DNA of 52,034 nucleotides from Bradyrhizobium sp. S69 (lineage in GTDB: Bacteria > Pseudomonadota > Alphaproteobacteria > Rhizobiales > Xanthobacteraceae): positions 73,076 to 125,109 of the forward strand of contig NZ_LMUK01000025.1 of assembly GCF_009766005.1 (NCBI RefSeq). The letters run 5' to 3'. The position numbers and the translations under genes were made by a program. The notes beneath the pieces are model-generated. The model saw only the letters and a list, made by a program, of their open reading frames with translations. It ran no database searches and was not told where the DNA came from. Below, one piece after another: positions 6,864 through 15,012 of the stretch (its first letter is position 1; every line of letters begins with the position of its first letter).

Positions 6864-8279
6864 CTATTTCGTCGTTGCGGCGAGGCTCCTGAAATCCACG
6901 TCCGATGCCGCGGCAAGATACGTGAACGCCGACCACACGGCGACCGCTTGGTCGAGCTGCTTCTGATCGATCTTGTCGAGCGTGTCATCGGCGGTGTGAT
7001 GGGTGTCGAAATAATCCAGGCCGTCCTGGCGCAGGGATGCCACCGGCACGCCGGCCTTCTGCAATCCATTGATATCGTCGCCACCAAACAGCGCCGGCCT
7101 GCGATCGAGGTTGGCACCGAGCGGCGCGATGACACGCTCCAGCGTGCGGCCGAAATCACTGCCGGCGGCGCCGGGCGGAAGCTGCACGGAGTAGACATTC
7201 CGAGCGCCGAAATCTGCCTCGGCGGCCATTACAATCTTGCCGGCTTCTCCTTCGTGGGCTTGGGCATAGGCGGCGCCGCTGAAATCCATCTCCTCGGCGC
7301 CGAACAGGACGACACGGATCGTGCGACTGGGGTGCTGCGGCAGGGCGGCGATCAACCGGGCGGCGCCGAAGGCGATCGCGATTCCAGCGCCGTCATCGGT
7401 AGCGCCGGTGCCGAGATCCCAGGAATCCAGATGTCCACCGATCAGAACGATCTCGTCCGGATGCGTTGTGCCTTTGACCTCGCCGACGACATTCCAGGAT
7501 GGGGCGTTCTCTTGAACCGTCGGTGTGAGCAGAAGGTGGACCTTGACCGGACCAAGTGCTGCCAACCGCTCGAGCTGCTCAGCGTCGGGAATGGCCAGCG
7601 CGGCCGCTGGAATCCGCCGCGTGCCTTCCGCGTAATTGAGCGCACCCGTGTGGGGCAGGCGGTGGCTGTCGGTGCCGAGCGAGCGCAGCAGATAAGCGAC
7701 GGCGCCGCGTTTGGCGGCCTCGGAGGGACCGCGACGCCGGATCCGGTTCGCAGCGCCATAGCCGCTGCCGTCCTGCGCGCGCACCATGCGCTGGGTCACG
7801 ACCGCGATTTTGCCGTTGAGCGAACCCGGAGCAGCCGCCAGCAGATCGTCGTAAGTCCGAAACAGCGCGATCTCGGCCTCGATGCCGTTGGCATCCGTCG
7901 CGACCGAGCCGCCCAACGCGGTTACCGCTAGATGCTGCGGCACCGGGCCGACGATCTCCGCGCTTTCGGCGCCACGGATCCACGCGGTCAAGGTAAATGG
8001 CTCGGAATGTACGTTCTCGAAGCCGGCTGCCTTCAATCTCGCTTCCGCCCATGCGACCGCCCGCCGATGGGCTTCCGTGCCGGCCAGACGCTGCCCAATC
8101 TCGGTCGTCAGCGATGCCACGAAATCGAACGCTGCGGGATCGCTCAGCGCCTTTTGTCCGAGGCTCGATGCGGTAACGACCAACGATTCCGAAGGCGGCG
8201 TGTCGGTCGCTCCCATCGTTGCTTCGGCGCTAGCCGCAAGCGCAGCCGCCACGACCAGAACGCGCAAGAAACTGCTCAT
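6864..8279 (-). CDS. Secreted M28-family zinc metallopeptidase
   Basis: A 471-aa predicted exported aminopeptidase or carboxypeptidase-like enzyme. The N-terminal signal peptide is MSSFLRVLVVAAALAASAEA. A PA-type insert is probable in the middle (IAVVTQRMVRAQDGSGYG). The co-catalytic zinc site can be traced: His and Asp in GGHLDSWDLGTGATDDGAG, general base Glu in VVLFGAEEM, a further ligand in MAAEADFG, and the last His in YFDTHHTADD. Length suits plasma glutamate carboxypeptidase-like M28 members. GAAGGAG lies upstream of the ATG. It is a monocistronic unit between non-coding regions. Confidence 0.9.
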   Translation of the reverse strand: MSSFLRVLVVAAALAASAEATMGATDTPPSESLVVTASSLGQKALSDPAAFDFVASLTTEIGQRLAGTEAHRRAVAWAEARLKAAGFENVHSEPFTLTAWIRGAESAEIVGPVPQHLAVTALGGSVATDANGIEAEIALFRTYDDLLAAAPGSLNGKIAVVTQRMVRAQDGSGYGAANRIRRRGPSEAAKRGAVAYLLRSLGTDSHRLPHTGALNYAEGTRRIPAAALAIPDAEQLERLAALGPVKVHLLLTPTVQENAPSWNVVGEVKGTTHPDEIVLIGGHLDSWDLGTGATDDGAGIAIAFGAARLIAALPQHPSRTIRVVLFGAEEMDFSGAAYAQAHEGEAGKIVMAAEADFGARNVYSVQLPPGAAGSDFGRTLERVIAPLGANLDRRPALFGGDDINGLQKAGVPVASLRQDGLDYFDTHHTADDTLDKIDQKQLDQAVAVWSAFTYLAAASDVDFRSLAATTK

Positions 8280-8497
8280 CCGAATTGCTCCTTCGCCAAT
8301 GCGATCTTATCCGAATAAAGCAGGTTTGGCCGAACAGTGGAACGCCTACCAAGTCGCCGGAGCGGGCTTTTGCGGATTTGTCTTTGCTCTGGGACAACAA
8401 GAGAGGTTGAACGGCAGGAGAGGGTTGTGGGCCCCGGTCGCCGACGGCATCAAGCAGCAATTTGAAATGATAATGATAATTCAATCGCGCGATAGTG

Positions 8498-8520
8498 ACT
8501 TGCAAATTGCAAGTTATGAT
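8498..8520 (+). promoter_or_regulatory. Candidate operator overlapping a promoter for the CoA operon
   Basis: The perfect palindrome ACTTGCAA-A-TTGCAAGT (8498-8514) directly abuts TATGAT (8515-8520), a good -10 hexamer, 63 bp before the enoyl-CoA hydratase GTG. No strong -35 is present, as expected if the site is factor-dependent or tightly repressed. The HxlR regulator encoded at 10734 in the same operon is the natural candidate to bind it. Slightly upstream, AATGATAATGATAATTC (about 8466-8482) resembles a Fur-type direct repeat, but weakly. Confidence 0.5.
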
Positions 8521-8582
8521 GTAGCCTTACAGAAAATAGAAGCGACGAGACCCGTCGCAACGTCAAATCATGGAGGTAAATC

Positions 8583-9380
8583 GTGTCCGAGGATGCATTG
8601 ATCAGCCGCGAACAGCGCGGCAATATTTCCGTACTCACCATGGTCTATAGGCCTTACAATCTGCTTGGGCCCAAGCTCATCAACGCCATCGTCGAGGCCA
8701 TCGAACAGGCGCAGAAGGCCGGAAGCCGCGCCATTGTGCTGCGCAGCGGCCTGCGGCATTTTTCGGCGGGCGCCGATCTCGATATTTTCGACCAGCGCGT
8801 GGAGCAGGGCAGCGGCGACACGAGCCATGAAAACCGGCGACTGAATGGCGTCGAATTTCTCCGCTTCATGGAATTGCTGCCGATTCCGCTGATCGCCAGC
8901 GTCCACGGCGTTTGCCTCGGCGGCGGCCTCGAACTGGCGCTGTCGTGCGACTACATCATCGCGGCGTCGTCGGCGAAGATCGGTTCGGTCGAGGCGACGC
9001 TCGGGCTGCATCCGCTGTTGGGCGGCATCCAGCGGCAGGCCCAGCGCATTGGCGCCTTGCGCGCCAAGGAAATGTCGATGCTGGCGCGTCGCTATGATGC
9101 GCCGACGTTGGAGAAGTGGGGCCTGATCAATCTGACCGTTCCCGAAGAGTCGCTGGAAAAGGCGACCATGGCGATCGCCGAGGAATTCGCGCAGGGACCG
9201 ACGCTCGCCCACGCGGCGACCAAGGAACTGGTCCATATCGCCGTCAACGACGGTGTGGCAGCCGCCGACGAGGCGATGGCCAGGGTTCAGGCGCCGATAT
9301 GGGCGTCGGAAGATTTGAAAGCCGGGCTTGCCTCGTTCCGGAAAAACGGGCCCGGCCTCGCCAAATTCGCGGGGCGCTGA
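8583..9380 (+). CDS. Enoyl-CoA hydratase/isomerase family protein
   Basis: A 265-aa crotonase-fold enzyme acting on an acyl-CoA thioester. The oxyanion-hole motifs are HFSAGADLDIF and VCLGGGLELALSCDY, and the second catalytic Glu region reads KIGSVEATLGLHPLLGG. The GTG start is supported by GGAGG seven bases upstream (TGGAGGTAAATC-GTG). The hydratase Glu pair is not fully clear (EATLG retains one), so isomerase or hydrolase activity is also possible. It is the first gene of a plus-strand operon with a CoA-transferase 2 bp downstream, which implies that the two act consecutively on one CoA intermediate. Confidence 0.88.
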   Translation: MSEDALISREQRGNISVLTMVYRPYNLLGPKLINAIVEAIEQAQKAGSRAIVLRSGLRHFSAGADLDIFDQRVEQGSGDTSHENRRLNGVEFLRFMELLPIPLIASVHGVCLGGGLELALSCDYIIAASSAKIGSVEATLGLHPLLGGIQRQAQRIGALRAKEMSMLARRYDAPTLEKWGLINLTVPEESLEKATMAIAEEFAQGPTLAHAATKELVHIAVNDGVAAADEAMARVQAPIWASEDLKAGLASFRKNGPGLAKFAGR

Positions 9381-9382
9381 TC

Positions 9383-10648
9383 ATGAGTGGACCCCTTGCC
9401 GGAATTCGTGTCGTCGATTTCTCCCGGGTGCTCGCGGGTCCGCTGTGCGCGCGGACATTGCAGGATTTGGGTGCCGAGGTCATCAAGGTCGAACCGCCAA
9501 GCCCGGACGTGTCGCGCTTTGCGTTTCCGTCGACCGATGGCATGTCGGGTTATTATGCGCAGCAGAACGCCGGCAAGCGCAACGTCAGCATCAATCTGAA
9601 TGTTCCGGGCGCGTACGATCTGGCGCTGAAGCTGTGCGACACCGCCGATGTCGTCGTCGAGAATTTTCGTGCCGGGACGCTCGGTTTCTTCGGCCTCGAT
9701 TACGCGACGTTGTCGAAGCGCAATCCACGGCTGATCTACGCGTCGATCACGGGCTACGGCCAGGGTGGCCCTTGGCGCAGCCGGATGGCCTATGCGCCGA
9801 CGGTGCAAGCCGAGGCCGGCTTTACCGAAAACAGCGTTCGTCACTACGGTGAGGCCTTGAAGGAGCCACGCACCGACAGCCTGTCGCATGCCGACGTCTA
9901 TGCCGGATTGCAGGCCGTGATCGCGATCCTCGCGGCGCTGAACAGCCGCCAGAGCACCGGGCAGGGCCAGTATGTCGACGTCGCGATGGCGGCGACCCTG
10001 CTTGCGGTCAACGAACGCGCCCATGTCGATCTGTCCGATGAGGATATCGGAGCAGAGCCCGCGGTGCTCGGCGCCACCGATTGCTCGTTCTTCACGGGGC
10101 CACAGGGCGAGCATTTCACCGTCGCCACCAGTATTGTCGGCAGCAGGACGTTTCCGTCCTGGCTGCGGGCGATGCGCCGGGTCGATCTGATGGATGATCC
10201 GCGATTTTCGAGCGCCGCGGCGCGGCGCCTGAATTTCGGGGCGTTGCACCAGATCATCCAGTCCTGGATGCTGACTTTCCCCGACATGGCGACGCTTGAT
10301 GCCCAGTTCGACGAGGCCAAGATCGCAATGGGCGAAATCCGCTCGATCAAGCAGCTGACCCAATCGGAGTGGAGCGATTACTGGGGGGCGGTTCAGCTGG
10401 TTCCAGATCGCAGCGGTGGCGAATACAAATTGCCGGGGCGCCCCTGGCATTTCTCCAGGGATGAACTGACGCCGATTGGTACGCCGGCTTTTCAGGGCGA
10501 GCATAACAGAGAGGTGTTTCGCGAACTCGGTGTCAGCGAGACGCAGCTGCAGCAGCTCTCCGAGACGGGCGCGCTGGTTGCGCATCGCCGCGCGCTCGAG
10601 CCCGAGGCGGCGGTCAAGCCGGCCGGCGCTTCGGGTCAGGCGGCCTAA
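9383..10648 (+). CDS. Family III CoA-transferase (CaiB/BaiF type)
   Basis: A 421-aa enzyme that moves CoA between carboxylic acids. The N-terminal GPLAGIRVVDFSRVLAGPLCARTLQDLGAEVIKVE is the standard family opening (residues about 3-37). YYAQQNAGKRNVSINL and VVVENFRAGTLGFFGLDY follow. The putative catalytic Asp lies in SHADVYAGLQAVIAIL. The C-terminal domain ends in HNREVFRELGVSE with an Ala-rich tail. The ATG is 2 bp after the hydratase stop, so translation is coupled. It probably activates the acid that the hydratase product pathway needs, and sits opposite the large Mo-hydroxylase gene cluster. Confidence 0.92.
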   Translation: MSGPLAGIRVVDFSRVLAGPLCARTLQDLGAEVIKVEPPSPDVSRFAFPSTDGMSGYYAQQNAGKRNVSINLNVPGAYDLALKLCDTADVVVENFRAGTLGFFGLDYATLSKRNPRLIYASITGYGQGGPWRSRMAYAPTVQAEAGFTENSVRHYGEALKEPRTDSLSHADVYAGLQAVIAILAALNSRQSTGQGQYVDVAMAATLLAVNERAHVDLSDEDIGAEPAVLGATDCSFFTGPQGEHFTVATSIVGSRTFPSWLRAMRRVDLMDDPRFSSAAARRLNFGALHQIIQSWMLTFPDMATLDAQFDEAKIAMGEIRSIKQLTQSEWSDYWGAVQLVPDRSGGEYKLPGRPWHFSRDELTPIGTPAFQGEHNREVFRELGVSETQLQQLSETGALVAHRRALEPEAAVKPAGASGQAA

Positions 10649-10733
10649 TCAAGAAGGGGTAGACAGCGGGTGTTTGGCCTGCTGCTATCAATAATCGGGA
10701 ATCGTCTCAGGCAAACGGACTGCGAGACCGCAC

Positions 10734-11249
10734 GTGAAGCGTTCACGTTCTTTCAACAAGGAATGCTCCATCGCCCGCGCCATGGAGGTGGTCGGGGATC
10801 GCTGGTCGATCCTGTTGCTGCGGGAAGCCTATTACGGCACCAGGCGGTTCGACGAATTTCAATACTACCTTGGCGTCGCGACCAACATTCTCAGCGCGCG
10901 GCTGAAGAAATTCGTCGACCTCGGTATCATGACGAGGGCGCCGCTGCCGGAGCATGGCGGGCGCTATGAATATGTTTTGACCAAAAAGGGCCGCGATTTT
11001 TTCCCGACTTATCTGATGCTCAAGAAATGGGGCGACGACTGGCTGGCCGAGCCGGAAGGTCCGCAAGTCGTCTTCAGGGATCGCGCCAGCGGGCGGCAAC
11101 TTGAATATCCGCCCCTGAATAATTCCCGCGGCAGGCCCTTGGAACTGGAAGACATCGAAATCATCCCAGGTTCGGGTGCGGTGCCCTTCAATCGCAAGCG
11201 ATTTGGCGGACAAGTCGCGCACAGCGCAGCGATCAAGCCGAAGCCATGA
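10734..11249 (+). CDS. HxlR-family transcriptional regulator
   Basis: A 171-aa winged-helix regulator, larger than the usual 110-130 aa because of a C-terminal extension of about 50 residues (after FRDRASGRQLEYPPL). The signature ECSIARAMEVVGDRWSILLLREAYYGTRRFDEFQ is typical of HxlR proteins. The start is a GTG (MKRSRSFNKECS). It overlaps the next gene by 4 bp (ATGA). Likely autoregulates the operon through the palindrome at 8498-8514. Confidence 0.88.
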   Translation: MKRSRSFNKECSIARAMEVVGDRWSILLLREAYYGTRRFDEFQYYLGVATNILSARLKKFVDLGIMTRAPLPEHGGRYEYVLTKKGRDFFPTYLMLKKWGDDWLAEPEGPQVVFRDRASGRQLEYPPLNNSRGRPLELEDIEIIPGSGAVPFNRKRFGGQVAHSAAIKPKP

Positions 11250-11872
11250 CAGAACAGCGTCCTGCGGTCGAATATTATTTCAGCTTCATCTCGCTGTGGT
11301 CCTATATCGGCAGCCTTGTCTTCCAGGACATCGTCAAACGACACGATGTCGGCGTCGCGTTCAAGCCGATCGATCTGCTGGCGGTCTTTGCCGCGGGTGG
11401 CGGCAAGCCGGTTCGCGAGCGGCCGCCGCAGCGGCAGGCCTACCGGCTTATCGAGATGGAGCGCTGGAAAGCTATCCGGGGCATTCCGCTGGTGACATGG
11501 CCGAAATTCTATCCGGCCGATCCATCTCTTGGCCATCGCATGTTGCTGGCCGCGGTTCGCGACGGCCGCGATGTGACGGCGTTCGCCCATGCCGGTCTGC
11601 GGGCTGTCTGGGCCGATGAATTGAATGTCGAGGATCCGGATACACTCGTGCATCTGGCCGACGCAAATGGGCTGAATGGCAACGACCTGCTCGCGCAAGC
11701 CAACGATCCGGTGCTGGCGGCACGCGAAGCGGATCTAACGCGCGAGGCGATTGACCGGCAACTATTCGGCGCACCGTTCTACTTTCATCGCGGCGAGCCG
11801 TTCTGGGGACAGGACCGCCTCGACCATCTGGAGTTGGCGATTGCGTCCAAGCGACCGCCGATTCGCCCGTAG
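11246..11872 (+). CDS. 2-hydroxychromene-2-carboxylate isomerase-like (DsbA-fold) protein
   Basis: A 208-aa thioredoxin-fold enzyme of the kappa-GST/HCCA isomerase group. The N-terminal VEYYFSFISLWSYIGS replaces the DsbA CxxC by the S-x-W-S-Y layout seen in the isomerases, and the C-terminal FGAPFYFHRGEPFWGQDRLDHLE is the family signature. In naphthalene-type pathways these enzymes isomerise a ring-cleavage product with glutathione as cofactor. Here it is translationally coupled to an HxlR regulator in a CoA-catabolic operon, consistent with aromatic or heterocyclic degradation, but the substrate is not known. Confidence 0.85.
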   Translation: MTEQRPAVEYYFSFISLWSYIGSLVFQDIVKRHDVGVAFKPIDLLAVFAAGGGKPVRERPPQRQAYRLIEMERWKAIRGIPLVTWPKFYPADPSLGHRMLLAAVRDGRDVTAFAHAGLRAVWADELNVEDPDTLVHLADANGLNGNDLLAQANDPVLAAREADLTREAIDRQLFGAPFYFHRGEPFWGQDRLDHLELAIASKRPPIRP

Positions 11873-11877
11873 CGGCG

Positions 11878-12543
11878 TCAGAACCTCGCAGCCGCTTCGG
11901 TGAGACGGCGATGGGCGCTTTCCCGTGCCGCCCGGATCGGCTCCGTAGGCCCGGTTGTCGGTCCGATCGGCACGAAACGCACATTGCTGACCCCAACGAA
12001 GCGCAGCACCTCACGCAGATAGGGCGTCGCCATGTCGATGCGGCCGCGGTTCATGCCGGTGACGAAGTCGCTGCCGCTCGCCAGGATGACGATCGTCGGT
12101 CTGTCCTTGAGCAAGGGCAGGTATCCCTGCGCCGGATCGAACCGGAACGTCAATCCGGGCTGGACGATCAGGTCCATCCATTGTTTCAGTCGGTAGGGAA
12201 TGCTGAAATTCCACATCGGCGTTGAAATCAGCACGCGATCGGCGAGCGCGAACCGGATCGCGACGCGCTCGACAGCCGCGAAGGCATCGCGCTGCGCGTC
12301 GGTAAAGGCTTGTCCGCCGGTACGGGCATATTTGGCCTCCAACAACGGGCCTTCGAATTCCGGCAGCTGATCCCGCCACAGGTCCATCACGTCGATGTCC
12401 CAGTCCGGCCGCGCCTTGCGGAATCCGTCAAGGAAAACCCTCGCGCCGGCGGACGACTCCGCGTCCGCCCGCGGCGAGCAGCTCAGGTGAAACAGCTTGG
12501 GCACAGCCGAACTCTTTTCATCCGAGCGCCCTAAGGACCGCAT
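11878..12543 (-). CDS. FMN-dependent NADH:quinone oxidoreductase / azoreductase-like
   Basis: A flavodoxin-fold reductase of up to 221 aa. It has LFHLSCSPRADAESSAGARVF (phosphate-binding loop of the AzoR type), RVLISTPMWNFSIPYRLKQWMDLIVQPGLTF (FMN and dimer contact motif of AzoR/NQO1-like enzymes) and TIVILASGSDF. Two starts are possible: ATG 12543, which overlaps the upstream gene by 26 bp, or GTG 12504 just before PKLFHLS, the canonical N-terminus; the latter would give 208 aa. It is the last gene of the long minus-strand run and converges with the HCCA isomerase with only a 5-bp gap. Confidence 0.85.
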   Translation of the reverse strand: MRSLGRSDEKSSAVPKLFHLSCSPRADAESSAGARVFLDGFRKARPDWDIDVMDLWRDQLPEFEGPLLEAKYARTGGQAFTDAQRDAFAAVERVAIRFALADRVLISTPMWNFSIPYRLKQWMDLIVQPGLTFRFDPAQGYLPLLKDRPTIVILASGSDFVTGMNRGRIDMATPYLREVLRFVGVSNVRFVPIGPTTGPTEPIRAARESAHRRLTEAAARF

Positions 12544-14098
12544 CGGCGTTGGTCACGACGGAGACGTTCTGCATCGCGAAATTGACGGAGGCGTTGTGCC
12601 AGTCCGCGTTCATCGTCGAACAGCAGTCCTCCGGGGTAATCATGAAGAAGCCTTTGTCCGCGCCGGTACGGGCGGTATGCTCGACCGACATATTGGTCCA
12701 GGCGCCGGTATTGATGATCATGTCGCGACCCGTCGCCTTGAGGATGGTCTCCAGTCGGGTGCCTTCCCAGGCGCTCATGCGCATTTTCTCGACGACAAAG
12801 TCGCCGGGGCGCGGCTCCAGTCCCGCAACCGGGGCAGCTCCCCAGGTCCCGCGCACCATCGCCTTGCTATCGACCAGTCCTTCGAACAGCGGGGCGTTGA
12901 GCGTGACGCCGGGCGCGCCCGGCTCGACGATGAACCAGACATGGATGACGACAACGCCGCGCGCCCGCGCGACCTCCGCCAGCCGACGGACGTTATCGAT
13001 CACGTGCTGCTGGCGCGCATGAGCGGGAGCGCCGGAGTCCGCGAACGCTCCCCCGTCCATGACCACGTCGTTCTGCAAATCCTGGATGATCATCGCGCAG
13101 CGCTGCGGATCGATCTGCATGTCGCCCGCGGCCAACACGGGCGACGCCGGTGCAAGCGAGGGCGAAACCGCCGGACCGGTCGAACGCCGGCCGCTCATAT
13201 AGGGCTCGTTGCGCGGTCCGACCTTGGTCGGGATCGCGTAGACCGAATGTGTCGCGGTCAAATAGAGCGTGCGGAAATCGGGCCCGCCCCATGCGAGATT
13301 GGCGACCATTTCCGGGAGGCGAACCTTGCCGAGCAGTTCGCCGGCCGGTGAATAGACCCAGACGCCGCCGGGCGCCGTCACCCAGATATTGCCGCGCTGG
13401 TCGCACTTCATGCCGTCGGGCAGGCCCGCTTCGAGTTCGGAGCGAACGCCGCTGGCGAGCGTGCGCTGATTGGAAAGCGAGCCATCGGCCTCGACGTCGA
13501 AAGCGCGGATCACGGCCTGCACGGTATCGTTGACGTAAAGCCGCTTTTCGTCGGGCGAAAAGCACAGGCCGTTCGGCTGGTCGAACAGATCCCGATCGAC
13601 TACCAGTTTCGGCATGCCGCCGCCGGGCGGAACGCGATAGACGCCCTGGAAGCCGAGCTGGCGCGGACGCTCGACGCCATAGACCGGCATTCGACCGTAC
13701 CACGGGTCGGAAAAATAGATGGCGCCGCTCGAATGCACGCAGACGTCATTCGGACTGTTGAGCTCCTGTCCCTCGTAATGCGAGGCGATGATCTCGCGCC
13801 GCCCGTCGGGGCGCTCGCGGATCAAGGACGAGGTCGCGTGCTCGCAGACGATGAGGTTCAGCTCCGCGTCATACGTCATGCCATTGCATTTGTTCGAGGG
13901 CCGCTTGACCTCGACGACGCCACGGCGTGCATCCCATCGCCGGCGCACATCGCCGGGCATATCCGAGAACAGAAGATAGTGATCAACCGGATGCCAGATC
14001 GGTCCCTCGGTAAATTCGAAACCGGTGCCGACCTGGCCGACCGGCGCATAAGGATCGATCAGGGCTTCGAATTCCGGGCGCAATGTTGCATGCGTCAT
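12518..14098 (-). CDS. Fusion: SMP-30/gluconolactonase-like domain + isochorismatase-like cysteine hydrolase domain
   Basis: A 526-aa two-domain protein. Residues about 1-305 form an SMP-30/gluconolactonase/LRE beta-propeller: metal-binding Glu in FEFTEGPIWHP, Asn in ELNSPNDVCV and QPNGLCFSPDE, Asp in GLPDGMKCD. A linker rich in Ser, Pro and Ala (about 308-330) leads to an isochorismatase-like domain (about 337-526) with the Asp of CAMIIQDLQND and the Lys of FVVEKMRMSAWEGT. The expected catalytic Cys of the T-N-x-C-V motif is Ser471 (TNMSVEHTAR; codon TCG at 12686-12688). The amidase half may thus be changed in activity or structural only. Lies between a lactonase and an azoreductase-like gene in one operon, which suggests lactone opening and amide or ester hydrolysis in the same route. 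Confidence 0.88.
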   Translation of the reverse strand: MTHATLRPEFEALIDPYAPVGQVGTGFEFTEGPIWHPVDHYLLFSDMPGDVRRRWDARRGVVEVKRPSNKCNGMTYDAELNLIVCEHATSSLIRERPDGRREIIASHYEGQELNSPNDVCVHSSGAIYFSDPWYGRMPVYGVERPRQLGFQGVYRVPPGGGMPKLVVDRDLFDQPNGLCFSPDEKRLYVNDTVQAVIRAFDVEADGSLSNQRTLASGVRSELEAGLPDGMKCDQRGNIWVTAPGGVWVYSPAGELLGKVRLPEMVANLAWGGPDFRTLYLTATHSVYAIPTKVGPRNEPYMSGRRSTGPAVSPSLAPASPVLAAGDMQIDPQRCAMIIQDLQNDVVMDGGAFADSGAPAHARQQHVIDNVRRLAEVARARGVVVIHVWFIVEPGAPGVTLNAPLFEGLVDSKAMVRGTWGAAPVAGLEPRPGDFVVEKMRMSAWEGTRLETILKATGRDMIINTGAWTNMSVEHTARTGADKGFFMITPEDCCSTMNADWHNASVNFAMQNVSVVTNADAVLRALG

Positions 14099-14116
14099 CG
14101 GTCCTTCCTTTCAGGC

Positions 14117-14965
14117 TCAGGCCGGAAACCAGTTGCGTTGCGGCAGGGATTGAACGACGGGTCCGGGCACCTGGTCGTGCAGCCGGCCCACCACCGCGCC
14201 ACCCTCGATCTTGGCCGGCCGGTCGTGGACCGGCAGCAGATAGCGCGAACCGCTCAGCAGCTTCTTGATGGAGGCCTTCTCCGCTCGCTTGCTGGTTCCG
14301 TGGTTGCCGGTGGTGCGCGGTTCGGCGTCCTGAATCTCGTTGAACGGGGTGACGATCTGGTCGTTGAAGTCGTAGATCACGTCGCCGCAGATCGTGGCGA
14401 TGCCGTCGGCGGTATGAACGTGGATGTTCATCGAACCCTCGGTATGGGCGTTGGCGGCGTCGCAATAGACACCCGGCATCAATTCGACCGGACCGGTGAT
14501 CTCGAGATCGAGGAAACGCAGGGCGCTCTTGGTGTGCAGGCGATCTATCAGGTGCTTGATGTCGGGCGCCGGATATTGCGGGTGCATCAGCCCCGACACG
14601 GAGTATTCCAACTCCTTGCGATTGACCACGACCGTCGTATTCATCGGGAACAGATCGTCCTTGCCGGCGTGGTCGATGTGCAGATGGGTGTGGCAGACGA
14701 AACGTACATCGCCCATCCGTACGCCATGGCGCGCGAGCTGGTTCTCGATCATATTCTCGTGGAATTGCAGGCCACGCATGCCCAGCGTCTCCATGATCTG
14801 GTTGGAGCGGTAACCGGTATCGACCAACACCGGATATGGACCGCCAAGAATGAGGAAACCGAGCGTCAGCACCCGGCGGGTGCGGCCGCAATTATGCCCA
14901 AGCACAAGGAAGCTCGATTCCAGCTCGATATCGCCATAGTCCAATATCTTGATTTCCAACGGCAT
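14117..14965 (-). CDS. Metallo-beta-lactamase-fold hydrolase (lactonase-like)
   Basis: A 282-aa MBL-fold enzyme of the AHL-lactonase/AttM-like type. The dinuclear Zn motif reads HTHLHIDHAG (H-x-H-x-D-H), and later ligands lie in NAHTEGSMNI, ICGDVIYDF and LPVHDRPA. The N-terminal strand MPLEIKILDYGDIE and the LVDTGY loop fit the family. The ATG at 14965 has GGGAGGG upstream; longer frames are overlaps with the next gene. Gap of 18 bp to the SMP-30 fusion. In context it more likely opens a lactone or cyclic intermediate than quenches quorum signals, but that is inference. Confidence 0.9.
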   Translation of the reverse strand: MPLEIKILDYGDIELESSFLVLGHNCGRTRRVLTLGFLILGGPYPVLVDTGYRSNQIMETLGMRGLQFHENMIENQLARHGVRMGDVRFVCHTHLHIDHAGKDDLFPMNTTVVVNRKELEYSVSGLMHPQYPAPDIKHLIDRLHTKSALRFLDLEITGPVELMPGVYCDAANAHTEGSMNIHVHTADGIATICGDVIYDFNDQIVTPFNEIQDAEPRTTGNHGTSKRAEKASIKKLLSGSRYLLPVHDRPAKIEGGAVVGRLHDQVPGPVVQSLPQRNWFPA

Positions 14966-15012
14966 CTGGTCCCTCCCAATTCGTGTTATTCGTGTCTGCG
15001 TAGTCCGCGCGT

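Noticed and set aside
8466..8482. Possible Fur box (AATGATAATGATAATTC)
   Set aside because: Only a partial match to the direct-repeat form and no iron-related gene beside it; kept as a remark only.
14117..14965. Quorum-quenching AHL lactonase as the main function
   Set aside because: The fold and motif fit, but the gene is embedded in a catabolic operon and there is no luxI/luxR-type gene in the window.
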